DNA of 64,000 nt from Cyrtodaria siliqua (taxonomy: Eukaryota; Mollusca; Bivalvia; Adapedonta; Hiatellidae): NCBI GenBank assembly GCA_037043455.1, contig JAWPHD010000129.1, positions 512,501 to 576,500 on the forward strand. Direction: 5' to 3'. Every line of letters begins with the position of its first letter. Position 1 is the stretch's first letter. The notes under the pieces are model-generated. The model was not told where the DNA came from. It saw nothing but the letters and a program-made list of their open reading frames with translations, and did no database searches. The position numbers and the translations under genes are program-made. This document shows positions 1-12,100 of this stretch, in pieces.

Positions 1-44
1 TTCAAAACTGCAATCATATACTGCAGACAGAAAATAGCACTCAC

Positions 45-169
45 AACAGGTTTCCTGGGTTTTCTTGGTGGTTCTGCGTCATCCTCGCTGTTCTCACTGG
101 CACTGCTTCTCAGCTGATCACTGTTCTCATCAGATTCAAAGTCATCCGCATATCTGCCCGTCAGGATCT
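45..169 (-). CDS. KATNIP: KATNIP-like coding exon 6
   Basis: A 125-nt exon with a pyrimidine-rich CTTCTGTCTTCTCTATCAG acceptor and a GTGAGT donor. It encodes an acidic Ser/Asp/Glu-rich segment beginning EILTGRYADDFESDENSD and ending with a basic PPRKPRKPV. This looks like a disordered linker. It is the last exon visible; the gene continues to the left of the window. Confidence 0.72.
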
Positions 170-3100
170 CTGATAGAGAAGACAGAAGTAATTACATTTC
201 AGATGTATCAATATGCAAAATAATGGTACACTTACTGCCAGGAAAAAAATTAAGTTAGATAATATATAACAAATGTAAGAATGAAATTCATCATTTTAAT
301 AAAATAACTGGAGGTTGTCTTTAGTAAAAACAGATGTCTCCCCCACTGGGGAAAAGGCCATAAATCCGCAAAAAATCATTCACGTGGAACACAAAGATAA
401 TTTGCACCACTAGTACTGAACATCTTTGCCAAGTTTCGGTCAAATCCGGTTAGGGTTTCAGGAGAACTAGTCTGGAAATATTTTGTGTATTAAAACCTTT
501 AAAGAGTCATTACTCCACCAAAAATCATTCAACCGGAACATGGCGAAGACATGAACAACTAGACTTAGTACTGATCATCTTTGCGAAGGTTCGTTGAAAT
601 CCAGCACGGGGTTAAAGAGAACTAGTCCAGACAAAGTCTGTGTACTAAAACCTTTAAAGGGCCATAACTCCGCCAAAAATCATTCAACCGGAACATAGCA
701 ATGATATGCACAACTAGGCTTGTACTAATCATCCCTGCAAAGTTTTGTTGAAATCCGGCCAGGGGTTCAGGAGAACTAGTCCAGACACAGTTTGTGACAT
801 ACAGACAACAGACGACAGACAGCACAAAAACAATATGTCTCCCCTCCACAAAGTGGGGGAGACATAATTACTCGTCCTAAAATGGACACAGGATCAAGAA
901 AATACAACCAATCAAATAAAACAAGATATAGTTCCAACGTTATTTTTCGTAGTTAATAATAATTATAAATATGCAAACGCAATGTAAAATTATTTTATCA
1001 AAAATTCTGTTATATTAAAATAAAATAGAATAATTAGTATGAGCTGGGTGTATTCAAAACACAAACTGTGACATTTTCATTGCAAAGTAATAAATAAACT
1101 TCTTCCAGATTCACCTATAAACAATGTGATTAGTTATGAAAGTATAATTAACATTTGGCTCTTGGGGGAATTTTTACTTATTACAGATTACTAATGTGTG
1201 TACAGTGCACGGCAAAACTTACAGTGGAGTAGCTTACCCAACATGATTTTTACGTACACATTGAATAGTACATTTATCTACTGTCAACTGTTCTTCCAAC
1301 AACATCAAGCATATCAATCAATACACCCTCCCAAAACCCTGGTGTTTGTAATATTTCACTACCTGGTGCTTTAACCTTCTTTCCACCCTGGGTAGTTTTG
1401 ATCTCCACGGAGGCCACATTCCAGTTTCTCCGTCGTTCACGTGCATTTGGGGCAGTCTTCGCACGCTCTATCTCTTTGTGTCTCTCAATCTCATTTCGAG
1501 TAATCTCTTCCAATGCTTTGTTGTCCAGTACATGTGCATTTCTCGGAGAATCTACATTAATCGGAGGAGTGCAGACTTTTAAACAGTTCAATAACGTTTG
1601 CTAGTTCAAAACAAATTGTTTTTTTTTCAAATGCATTTAACACTTGGCATTATTACAATGGTTTCATTTTCAAACCTAAACCAAAATCAACAAATTATAA
1701 TTTATTTTATATAAACGTGGTGACAAATAAATATATGTACAGCCTTGTCAAATCAAGCCAGCCGCCGGCTGAAAATCGACGCCTACTTTTGGAATTCAGC
1801 CGCTTACTTTTATTTCTAGAAGCAAAATATTTTAAACCAACATTTAGCATTTCATTGTCCATACTGTGATGCTGATATATATCATTTCCCAACTGAAATA
1901 TGATTGCGAAAACATTTTTTCTTGCTTTTTATATGCAGAAAATCGATGTCAGAATGGAGAAAAATTTAGATAAAAACACTGGGGATGAACAGACAGGCAA
2001 TTGTGAATGCCGATAATACTTTATTTTTCGTGACTAACTCGCGTTATAAAAGCAATTTATTGACTTAATTTGACTTAGAATGAATCAAATTATAATGAAG
2101 CTTGTTTTGATATAAATGTGTGCATATTTGTTGTAGAATTTCAATAAATGGGTGAACATTTTGGCCATTTTATTTTGACTTAATATCACGTGATTTCCAG
2201 CTGATTAGACTGGTACACGTAGTTGTGTTACAGTTGAATTCTATTCTGATATTTAAATGCAGCAGATGATATTAACAACGCATTTTATTCGGATGAGTTT
2301 ATGAAGTTAGAGTGGACGCATGAGCATATGCAAGAGTAAATAAATAAACACACAAACTCTTCCAAATAGTTTATTTTACCAAATATTTCATTTTAGCTAA
2401 CAGAATAGTTAATAATTAAGTATTTGCAAATTACAACGATGCAGAGATACAGTATGCATTCAGCAAATGTTTTTAATCTATATTTTACAGCTGGATGATG
2501 GACCACATAGGATGAACAAATTTGAAAAAACAAATGAACAATCAAGTTAATGACCATTTATTATAGATCTACATGGACAACATGTAAAGCACAATCTGCA
2601 TTGTAGTCATAGTCACTATTAAACTTGCTAGCTCCAATGATGTACTTTACAAGATTTTTTTGTTCCAAAATGATGCCAAACTGACATGTGTGCAAGAATG
2701 AAATACAATGTCATTACTTCAAAAAGACAGATCTTTCTAATATCAAAATAGGGGATGTAAATAGCTCGAGAGACTGTAGGAAATGCACAGACCCCACCCC
2801 TTCTTCCAGGAGGAGGACCACCCCCTTCCGTATCCACCCCACTGGTGGCCTGGAACTTTGACTTTCTTGCCTGCTACTCTAGAAAACTGTGACAAGGCTG
2901 ATGTATCATGAAAAATATGAATGGTGAGTGTTATTTTTAGGGAAGCCTGACCAGGGGTGTAAACATTTGGAAAAATCCACTCGCCCTGCAGGACTAGTGG
3001 AAGCAAAAAACTACTCGCCCTTACCAATTTACCACTCGCCCAGCAGCATATAACCTGAACATTATTTTCACCACTATAGTAAGCTACAATAAGTACATTT

Positions 3101-6100
3101 GTGTACTCACAGACACTGTAGTAGCTGACAGGCAGTATGTGGATATTTTATTGTTATTCAAATAAAGAAAGCGCCATATTATCTAACAACACATTTAATA
3201 TTATGGTCTGCAACCTGTCCCCGTACACTGTCACAGGCAATTGTCATTAAGATTTATTCCCTTCCATGCAGACATTTGTCGGGGAGTGGGCAAAAAAAAT
3301 AAGCGCGGAGAATTAACTTCTACAAAAAACAACAACAACAATATTCTGCTGAACTTCTCTTCAGTATTTTGTCTCCATTGGACCAATAATAGACGCCAGA
3401 ACTAATTAATAGCGGTTGGGAACTAGGCTTGTTGTTCAGCCATACCCGTTCTGATTCACTCGGGCCGATTCCGCTTGCAGTCGCTGACGCATATTTTCTG
3501 AACAGCGTCCTGATGTCAGTTTGTTTACCCGCCATGTTTACGGTGTCGATATAAAAAACAAGAGGCCCAAGAGGGCCTGTGAACGCTCTACTGGCTAATA
3601 TGGCTCTCATGACATCAATGAAGCAACTGACTATCGTCTTAAAGAGGCAAAATATAGCATTTTTAACTAAATCAAGAGCCATAACTCCGCCATTACTGGT
3701 CCGATCTGGCTGGTTTTCCAAGTTGGCCAGTAGAGATAATAAAAATTCCAAAAATTCCAAAAACCAAAAAATCCAAAAAAAATCCAAAAAAAAATATTCA
3801 AATATGAAAATTCCAAAAAAAAATTCCAAAAAAAAAAAATATCAAAAAAAAAATTCCAAAAAAAAAAAATATTAAAAAAAAAAAAAAAAAAAAATTAAAA
3901 CAAGAGGTCAATGACCTTGAAGCTCTACTGATTGATTTTGATTTCAGGAAGTAGTCGCTACAGATTTGTTTTTTGAAAATCTATTTTTAACCGTGGCGGC
4001 CATCTTGAATTTCCGGCCGACCTGAAATTTTGCTAAGATCAATAAGACATTAAGAGCAACATTCCTGTGAAGTTTCATGAAAATCCGTCAGGTAGTTTCA
4101 AAGAAGTAGTCGCTACAAGTTTTCATTATATAACTCTATGTAAACAAAGCAGCCATGTTTAAGGTCAAATCAAAACGATTTTCGACAAGGACCAACATCA
4201 TGTCATATTGATCATTTTAGAAAAAGTCCCATATCAATATCTCTTATTGTTTTGAAGAAGTAGTCGCTACAAACTTATTTATTTTAAATCTATTTTTAGC
4301 TGTGGCGGCCATCTTGAATTTCCGGCCGACCTGAAATTTTTCTAGGATCAACTAGACATCAAGAGCAACATTCCTGTGAATTTTCATGAACATCCGTCAA
4401 GTAGTTTCAGAGGAGTAGTCGCTACAAGTTTTTACTATATAACTCTATGTAACCAAAGATGGCCACTGGCAGCCATGTTTAACGTCGAATCAAAATAATT
4501 TTCCACAAGGATCTACATCATGTCATGCTGATCATTTTAGAAAAAGTCCCATATCAATATCACTTATAGTTTTCAAGAAGTAGTCGCTACAAACTTATTT
4601 TTTAAAAATCTATTTTTAGCTGTGACGGCCATCTTGAATTTCCGGCCGACCTGAAATTTTTCTAGGATCAATTAGACATCAAGAGCAACATTCCTGTAAA
4701 GTTTCATGACAATCCGATAAAGTAGTTTCAGAGGAGTAGTCGCTACAAGTTTTTACTATATAACTCTATGTAAACAAAGATGGCCGCTGGCAGCCATGTT
4801 TAACGTTGAATCAAAATGATTTTTGACTAGGATCAACATCATGTAATGCTGATCATTTTAGAAAAAGTCCCATATCAATATCACTTATAGTTTTCAAGAA
4901 GTAGTCGCTACAAACTTATTTTTTAAAAATCTATTTTTAGCTGTGACGGCCATCTTGAATTTCCGGCCGACCTGAAATTTTTCTAGGATCAATTAGACAT
5001 CAAGAGCAACATTCCTGTAAAGTTTCATGACAATCCGCCAAGTAGTTTCAGAGAAGTAGTCGCTACAAGTTTTTACTATATAACTCTATGTAAACAAAGA
5101 TGCGGCAGCCATGTTTAACGTTGAATCAAAACGATTTTTGACTAGGATCAACATCATGTCATGCTGATCATTTTAGAAAAAGTCCCATATCAATATCACT
5201 TATAGTTTTCAAGAAGAAGTCACTACAAATTTGTATTTTAAAACTCTATTTTTAGCTTTGGTGGCCATCTTGGATTTCACATCAACATGAATTTTTGCTA
5301 GGATCAACTAGACTTTATGGGCAACATTTCTGTAAAGTTTCATGAATATCCATCCAGTAGTTTCAGCTGTGATGTCGCTACAAATAAAAGTTTACGGACA
5401 GACGGACGACGGACGCCGCACCACGGCATCAGCTCTGCTGATCTCTGATCAGTAGAGCTAAAAATATAAAACAAATAAAAAAAATAAAATAAAAAATTTA
5501 AAACAAGCATTTATGCAAAACTGTGACCCCCGGGGCGGGGCCAGATGCGACCCCAGGGTCACCATTTGAACAAAATTGGTAAAGGACCAACAACAAAATA
5601 TTAAACCTCGGGCTCTTGCAGTTTCAGAGAAGATTTTTTAAGTTTTTCTCTATACATGTCTCTGTAAAACATGTGACCATGGGGCGGGGCCAAATGTGAC
5701 CCCAGGGTCATCATTTGAACAAACTTGTTAAAGGACCATAAGCTTATAATAAATGTAAAATATCAAACCTCTGGCTCTTGTAGTTTCCGAGAAGAAGATT
5801 TTTTAAAAAAAAATCCTATATAAGTCTATGTAAAACTGTGACCCTCGGGCGGGGACAAATTTGACCCCAGGGTCACCATTTGAACAAACTTAGTAGAGGA
5901 CCATAAACTGATGCTACATGTAATACATGAGAGCTCTGTGCCATGTGGTTCCAGAGAAGAAGATTTTTTCAGTTTTTCCCTATACAAGCCTATGTAAAAC
6001 TGTGACCCCCGGGTAGGGGCCAAATGTGACCCCTGGGTCACCATTTGAACAAACTTGGTAGAGGACCACGAGCTTATAGCAAATGCAAAATATTAAACCT

Positions 6101-9100
6101 CTGGCTCTTGCAGTTTCAGAGAAGAAGATTTTTTAAGTTTTTCCCTATACATGTCTATATAAAACATGTGACCCTTGAGCGGGGCCAAATGTGACCCCAG
6201 GGTCACCATTTGAACAAACTTGGTAAAAGACCATAAGCTTATAGTAAATGCAAAATATCAAACCTCTGGCTGTTGTAGTTTCCGAGAAGAAGATTTTTAA
6301 AAAAAAAATCTATATAAGTCTATGTAAAACTGTGACCCCCGGGGCGGGGACAAATTTGACCCCAAGGTCACCATTTGAACAATCTTAGTAGAGGACCATA
6401 AGCTGATGCTACATGTAATACATGAGAGCTCTGTGCCTTGTGGTTTCAGAGAAGAAGATTTTTTAAAGTTTTTTCCTATATGTCTGTATGAAAAACATGC
6501 AAAACCTCAATATACAAACATTGGACCCCCGGGGCACGGCCATTTTTGACCCCGGCGACTTCATTTGAACAAACTTGATAATCTAGGCGTTGGCGATCAG
6601 TTTAAAAGAAAAACTGTTGAAATCTGTCCAGCGGTTTTGGAGAAGAAGATTTTTTAAGGTTTCGACCATATATGGTAATGGCAGCCATCTTGGATGTAGC
6701 GCTGACCTAATTTTAACAAATCTAAAAAGCATTCATCTAAGGATCATCCATGTGAAGTTTGGTCAAAATTAGCCAAGCGGTTTCTGAGGAGAAGTCGTTT
6801 GAAGAAAAGTTAACGGACGACAGACGGACGGACGACGGACAACACAGCATCCCATAAGCTCTGCTGGCCCTTGGACAGTAGAGCTAAAAACAGTCTGACT
6901 GGTTAGCGATATATTGCATCACACTCCAATTGATTTTAGCGTGAATTGAATCACAGTCTATATGATGCGTGGGTTACCTGGTAACAAACAAACACCTGTT
7001 AATCTGAAATCTTGCAAATATTGCAACATCGTGTTTTATAGTGCAAAAAGTCACTCGCCCTGTCGGACGACCAGACGCTAAATTTAAGTCGTCCGCAGGC
7101 AGCTTGCACTCGCCAATGCGAGCGGGCGAGTGGAATTCTACACTCCTGCTGACCATTTTGTTATTCATTAACAAAGTATTTGTTTAGTAGTCAGAAACAA
7201 CACTAATTAGTTGTGTTATTATTTATTACTGATCATAAGCACTTACCACCTGCAGTTTTGGGTTTTCTGGCAGTTTTAGGTTGTGTGGGTATTGTTGCCT
7301 TCGAGGTTGGTGCCCCCTGCTTGGCGGCTTGGTGTGGACCGTTCACATACAGTGAAAACCCTTGCTCCTTTCTCTCAAGATCTATCTGGCTCTTATTTTT
7401 CTTCCGGAGACGTTTCAGCAATCTGAAAAACAATAAATAGGTTTATTACACTTCCATGAGTGAAAGATCAAGATTAGTGAAATATTAACTAACACAACAA
7501 GAAATCGGTAGAACCAATGGCTGCTCCCCGAATAAAGGTACACATGTGAAATACAATCGGATGAAAAATGTAGGAGGAGTTAAGCTAACAAGCTTTATAC
7601 TTTTTAAAAATTGCAAAGTCCCATAACTCCTTCAAATGTTTTTTTAACCGGAACGTCATGACAATAAGCGCTACTAGAGGCCTAAAAAAAATATGTGTGT
7701 TTCCGGTTTCCCTACCGACCCTACTTTTTCACCGCCGACCCTAAATATTTTTAGCAAGATGAAACAAGAGGGCCATGATGGCCTTATATCGCTCACCTGA
7801 GTTAATTTGAACCAATATAAGAGGGCCAAGATGGCTCTAAAGCGATCACCTGAGTACTGGCACATTATCAAACTTCTTCAAAATCTTATGATCATATACA
7901 ATCTGTGCAAGTTTGGTTAAGATTGTTCAAGAAATGTGGGCTCTGGTGTGTATAACAACATTGATATAGACAGTTTAAGACACTGACAAAGTTTGGTAAA
8001 GATCAAATACAAAATGAAGGTGCTAGAGAGTAACACCTTGGGCAGAGTCAAATGTGACCCCAGGGCTACATGTATGAGAGCTGTGTGCTTTGTAGTTCCA
8101 GAGAAGAAGACTTTAATGTGTTTCCTATATAAGTCTATGTAAAACTGTGACCCACGGAGTGGGGTCAAATTTTACCACAGGTTCACCATTTTGAACAAAC
8201 TTGGTAGAGGACCATAAGCTTATAGCAAATGCAAAATATTAAACCTCTGGCTCTTGCAGTTCCAGAGAAGAAGATTTTTTTCAGTTTTTCCCTATACAAG
8301 CCTATGTAAAACTGTGACCCCCAGGGTGGGGCCAAATGTTACCCCTGGGTCACCATTTGAACAAACTTGGTAGAGGACAATAAGCTTATAGCAAATGCAA
8401 AATATTAAACCTCTGGCTCTTGCAGTTCCAGAGAAGAAGATTTTTTTCAGTTTTTCCCTACACAAGCCTATGTAAAACTGTGACCCCCGGGGTGGGGCCA
8501 AATGTTACCCCTGGGTCACCATTTGAATAAACTTTGTATAGGACCATAAGCTTATAGCAAATGCAAAATATTAAACCTCTGGCTCTTGGAGTTTCAGAGA
8601 AGAAGATTTTTTAAGTATTTCCCTATACATGTCTATGTAAAACATGTGACCCTTGCGGCGGGGCCAAATATGACCCCAGGGTCACCATTTGAACAAACTT
8701 GGTAAAGGACCATAAGCTTATAGTAAATGCAAAATATCAAACCTCTGGCTCTTGCAGTTCCAGAGAAGAAGATTTTTAAAAACAAATCCTATATAAGTCT
8801 ATGTAAAACTGTGACCCCCGGAGCGGGAACAAATTTGACCCCAGGGTCACCATTTGAACAAACTTGGTAAAGGACCATAAGCTTATAGCAAATGCAAAAT
8901 ATTAAACCTCTGGCTCTTGCAGTTTCAGAGAAGAAGATTTTTTAAGTTTTTCCCTATACATGTCTATGTAAAACATATGACCCTTGTGGCGGGGCCAAAT
9001 ATGACCCCAGGGTCACCATTTGAACAAACTTGGTAAAGAACCATAAGCTTATAGTAAATGCAAAATATCAAACCTCTGGCTCTTGCAGTTTCCGAGAAGA

Positions 9101-12100
9101 AGATTTTTAAAAAAAAAATCCTATATATGTCTATGTAAAACTGTAAACCCCGGAGCGGGGACAAATTTGACCTCAGGGTCACCATTTGAACAAACTAAGT
9201 AGAGGACCATAAGCTGATGCTACATATATGTAATACATATGAGCTCCGTGCCATGTGGTTCCAGAGAAGAAGATTTTTTTCAGTTTTTCCCTATACAAGC
9301 CTATGTAAAACTGTGACACCCGGGGCGGGGCCAAATGTGACCCCTGGGTCGACATTTGAACAAACTTGGTAGAGGACCATAAGCTTATAGCAAATGCAAA
9401 ATATTAAACCTCTGGCTCTTGCAGTTTCAGAGAAGAAGATTTTTTAAGTTTTTCCCTATACATGTCTAAGTAAAACATGTGACCCTTGGGGCGGGCCAAA
9501 TGTGACCCCAGGGTCACCATTTGAACAAACTTGGTAAAGGACCATAAGCTTATAGAAAATGCAAAATATCAAACCTCTGGCTCTTGCAGTTTTCGAGAAG
9601 AAGATATTTAAAAAAAAAAATCCTATATAAGTCTATGTAAAATTGTGACCCCCGGGGCGGGGACAAATTTGACCCCAGGTCACCATTTGAACAACCTTAG
9701 TAGAGGACCATAAGCTGATGCTACATGTAATACATGAGATCTCTGTGCCTTGTGGTTTCAGAGAAGAAGATTTTTTAAAGTTTTTCCTATATGTCGATAT
9801 GAAAAACATGCAAAATCTCAATATACAAACTTTGGACCCCGGGGCATAGCCATTTTTTAGCCCGAGGACTTCATTTGAACAAACTTGATAGTCTAGACGT
9901 TGGCGATCATTTTAAAAGAAAAGCTGTTGAAATCTGTCCAGCGGTTCTTGAGAAGAAGATTTTTTAAGGTTTCAACCATATATGGTAATGGTGGCCATCT
10001 TGGATGTCGCGCTGACCTGATTTTAACAAATCTTAAAAGCATTCATCTAAGGATCATCCAAGTGAAGTTTGGTCAAAATTGGCCAAACGGTTTCTGAGGA
10101 GAAGTCGTTTGAAGCAAAAGTTAACGACGGACGACGACGACGACGACGGACGAAGAGTGATCCCAATAGCTCACCTTTGAGCCTTCGGCTCAGGTTAGCT
10201 AAAAAAACAACAAAAAAAAAACTTTTCCCATCTCAATCTTACAATCAAACAACAAATATTTTTATTCAAATGATAATTTTATTAGCATCAATTTAACATG
10301 AATTCATAGTTTAAACTTAATTTAAATCTAATTTGGATCCAAACTGTTTGCAAAGGTTATCAAGAAGTTGCCTTAGTACAAAAATGGCATAATATATGTG
10401 AAAAATATATATAAAAAAAATATATAAAAAAAAAACTTTTTCCTACCTACCTACCCTAACTTTTTGACAGGGTGAAACCAGAAACACACATTATTTTTTT
10501 TTAGGCATCATATTGAATCTTCCTACCAAGTTTCATGAAAATCAGGTAAAAATAAATGACGGAGTTGACCAGGAATGATTTACATTTGAAAAACTCCAAA
10601 GTCCCAGAACTCCGGCAAAAACCATTCAACCGCGCTACTAGACATCATACTGATACTTCCTATAAAGTTTCATGAAAATCAGATGGAAAGCGTAGGAGGA
10701 GTTAAGCAGACAAGAAAGCGAGACAGACGGACATAGAAACAAATTTTGGGGAGCATATAAATAAAATTTATAATAGCTAAATATTAACTAACACAAAAAT
10801 AACGAACTGTGACATTGAGTCATAACGTCAATGAAGTGTTGCAGACATAAATGTCATCCACCGATAATGTTCAACAAAGCAAAACGTATCTGTTAAAATC
10901 AATTAAAATGTTATAAAACAGACTATTTAACTGCTTCACTCGATGGTAAGAACACAATAGGTTTTGTTAATTATTAATTCATATATACAGACCCCATTGG
11001 TTATAACATTCTGATTATGTTATAGCTTAATGCACTTAGAGTATTCTGTTTCACAGTAAAAGCGTAAATTGCTATAGAAGAAAGAGGGATTGATTGAAAG
11101 AATTAACTATATTGCATGTATCTTTATTCATTCATCTTTCTATCAATTTGTATGGAGGGTGTGAATAGGATTCTCAAATAAAAACATCATCCTATTAAAG
11201 ATGCTTATTCCCCATATGGCCTATATGAACAAAATAATGTTCCCCAATTTGTATAAGCTAAACACAACAAGTACAGTTTTGCTTATGATAAATTAATTTA
11301 ATTATATATAATAAAAACGTTTTTCCTATATCCAAAATCATGTACTTATCCAAACTACTTCGATACCGCAAAATATTACCGAAATTCAATAGAAATACCA
11401 TCAATTACGTGTTTTTTTTCCACAATTAGTTTAGAATGCCAAAAAGGTCCGCCTTTTCAAACAATTAAGAAAACGCGACTTTAATTATTATTCGGTGGCA
11501 CCTATCATTAACAAACTCAAGTCAATTATCTTCAGCTTGTTATTGCTATCAGGTTTCCAACTGAATGTCAGCCATATTTTTAACACGTGTTAGTTTGAAT
11601 GTAATGGAAGATACGACTGGACAATTTTTCTAGCTATACGCAATCTCATTGGATAAGACTTGTGCATTAACTGTACAGTCTAAAATGTAAACAAGCAAAT
11701 TCGATGAATAGATATCCCCTGCCGAATGATGTATTGTAGTGGAAGAAATGTATTCAGATTCTTTTTTAATTAGTATAAATCATGACCTTGACCCTTCATC
11801 AATTCGAATATCTACTAGAGAAGATTTTTTTATTTTTTTCCCTATATAAGTCTATGTAAAACATGTGACACCTGGGGTGGGCCCAAATTTGACCCCAGGG
11901 TAACCATTTGAAAAAAAAATGGTAGAGGAAATATAATTTTGAAGTTTTGCCCTATAACTCATGTAAAACTGATCCAACAAGGGCCCCCTAAGCTCCCAAT
12001 TAAAGTAAAATTGACCTGGACAAAGGTTTCTTATGGGGAAAAATACAAAACAAGAGGCCCAAGAGGGCCTGTGGACGCTCTACTGGCTAACATGGCTCTT

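Larger units (their letters stand above)
3557..6891 (+). mobile_element. Helentron-like element, GGCC family, interrupted by a second element
   Basis: The 5' end is AACAAGAGGCCCAAGAGGGC, followed by GCTCTACTGGC. The 3' end is GCTCTGCTGGCCC...GGACAGTAGAGCTAAAAA at 6857-6891, preceded by an ACGGACGACAGACGGACGG-type microsatellite. Between 3736 and 3898 is an A-rich AATTCCAAAAA tract; at 3899 a second element is inserted. After it comes a core of ~165-bp units (5520-6540). Confidence 0.72.
2952..7148. mobile_element. hAT-like non-autonomous DNA transposon (outer shell of a triple nest)
   Basis: The left end starts CAGGGGTGTAAACATTTGG and the right end finishes as its imperfect inverted copy (TTCTACACTCCTG). 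Inside both ends are repeated subterminal ACTCGCCC motifs (2981-3045 and 7047-7135), as expected for hAT transposase binding. A CTGAC motif flanks both outer ends and may be a decayed target-site duplication. CAGGGGTG ends are typical of hAT. The body (3557-6891) is filled by Helentron-like insertions, so no transposase is present. Confidence 0.6.
7679..10505. mobile_element. TIR element with GCCTAAAAAAAATATGTGTG ends (middle of nest)
   Basis: The left end, GGCCTAAAAAAAATATGTGT followed by TTCCGGTTTC and a run of CCGACCCTA words, is matched in inverted orientation at 10441-10505 (ends ACACACATTATT...TTAGGC). A related single end is at 39885-39957. The interior is replaced by a Helentron-like element (7763-10207). 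Confidence 0.6.
7492..10760 (+). mobile_element. Helentron-like element, GCTCCCC family (outermost of three nested elements)
   Basis: 5' end AACAAGAAATCGGTAGAACC then GCTGCTCCCC. 3' end TTTTGGGGAGCATATAAATA at about 10744-10763, after a GACAGACGGACATAG tract. The reading of the core breaks at 7678 in AATAAGCGCTACTAGA and resumes at 10506 with CATCATATTGAATC, the usual continuation of this core unit. The material between is therefore inserted. Confidence 0.58.

Noticed and set aside
3320..3875. 169-codon minus-strand and 98-codon plus-strand open frames
   Set aside because: They run through the A-rich AATTCCAAAAA tract and Helentron-like end of a transposon, giving low-complexity Phe/Leu or Lys/Asn peptides. 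No family similarity.
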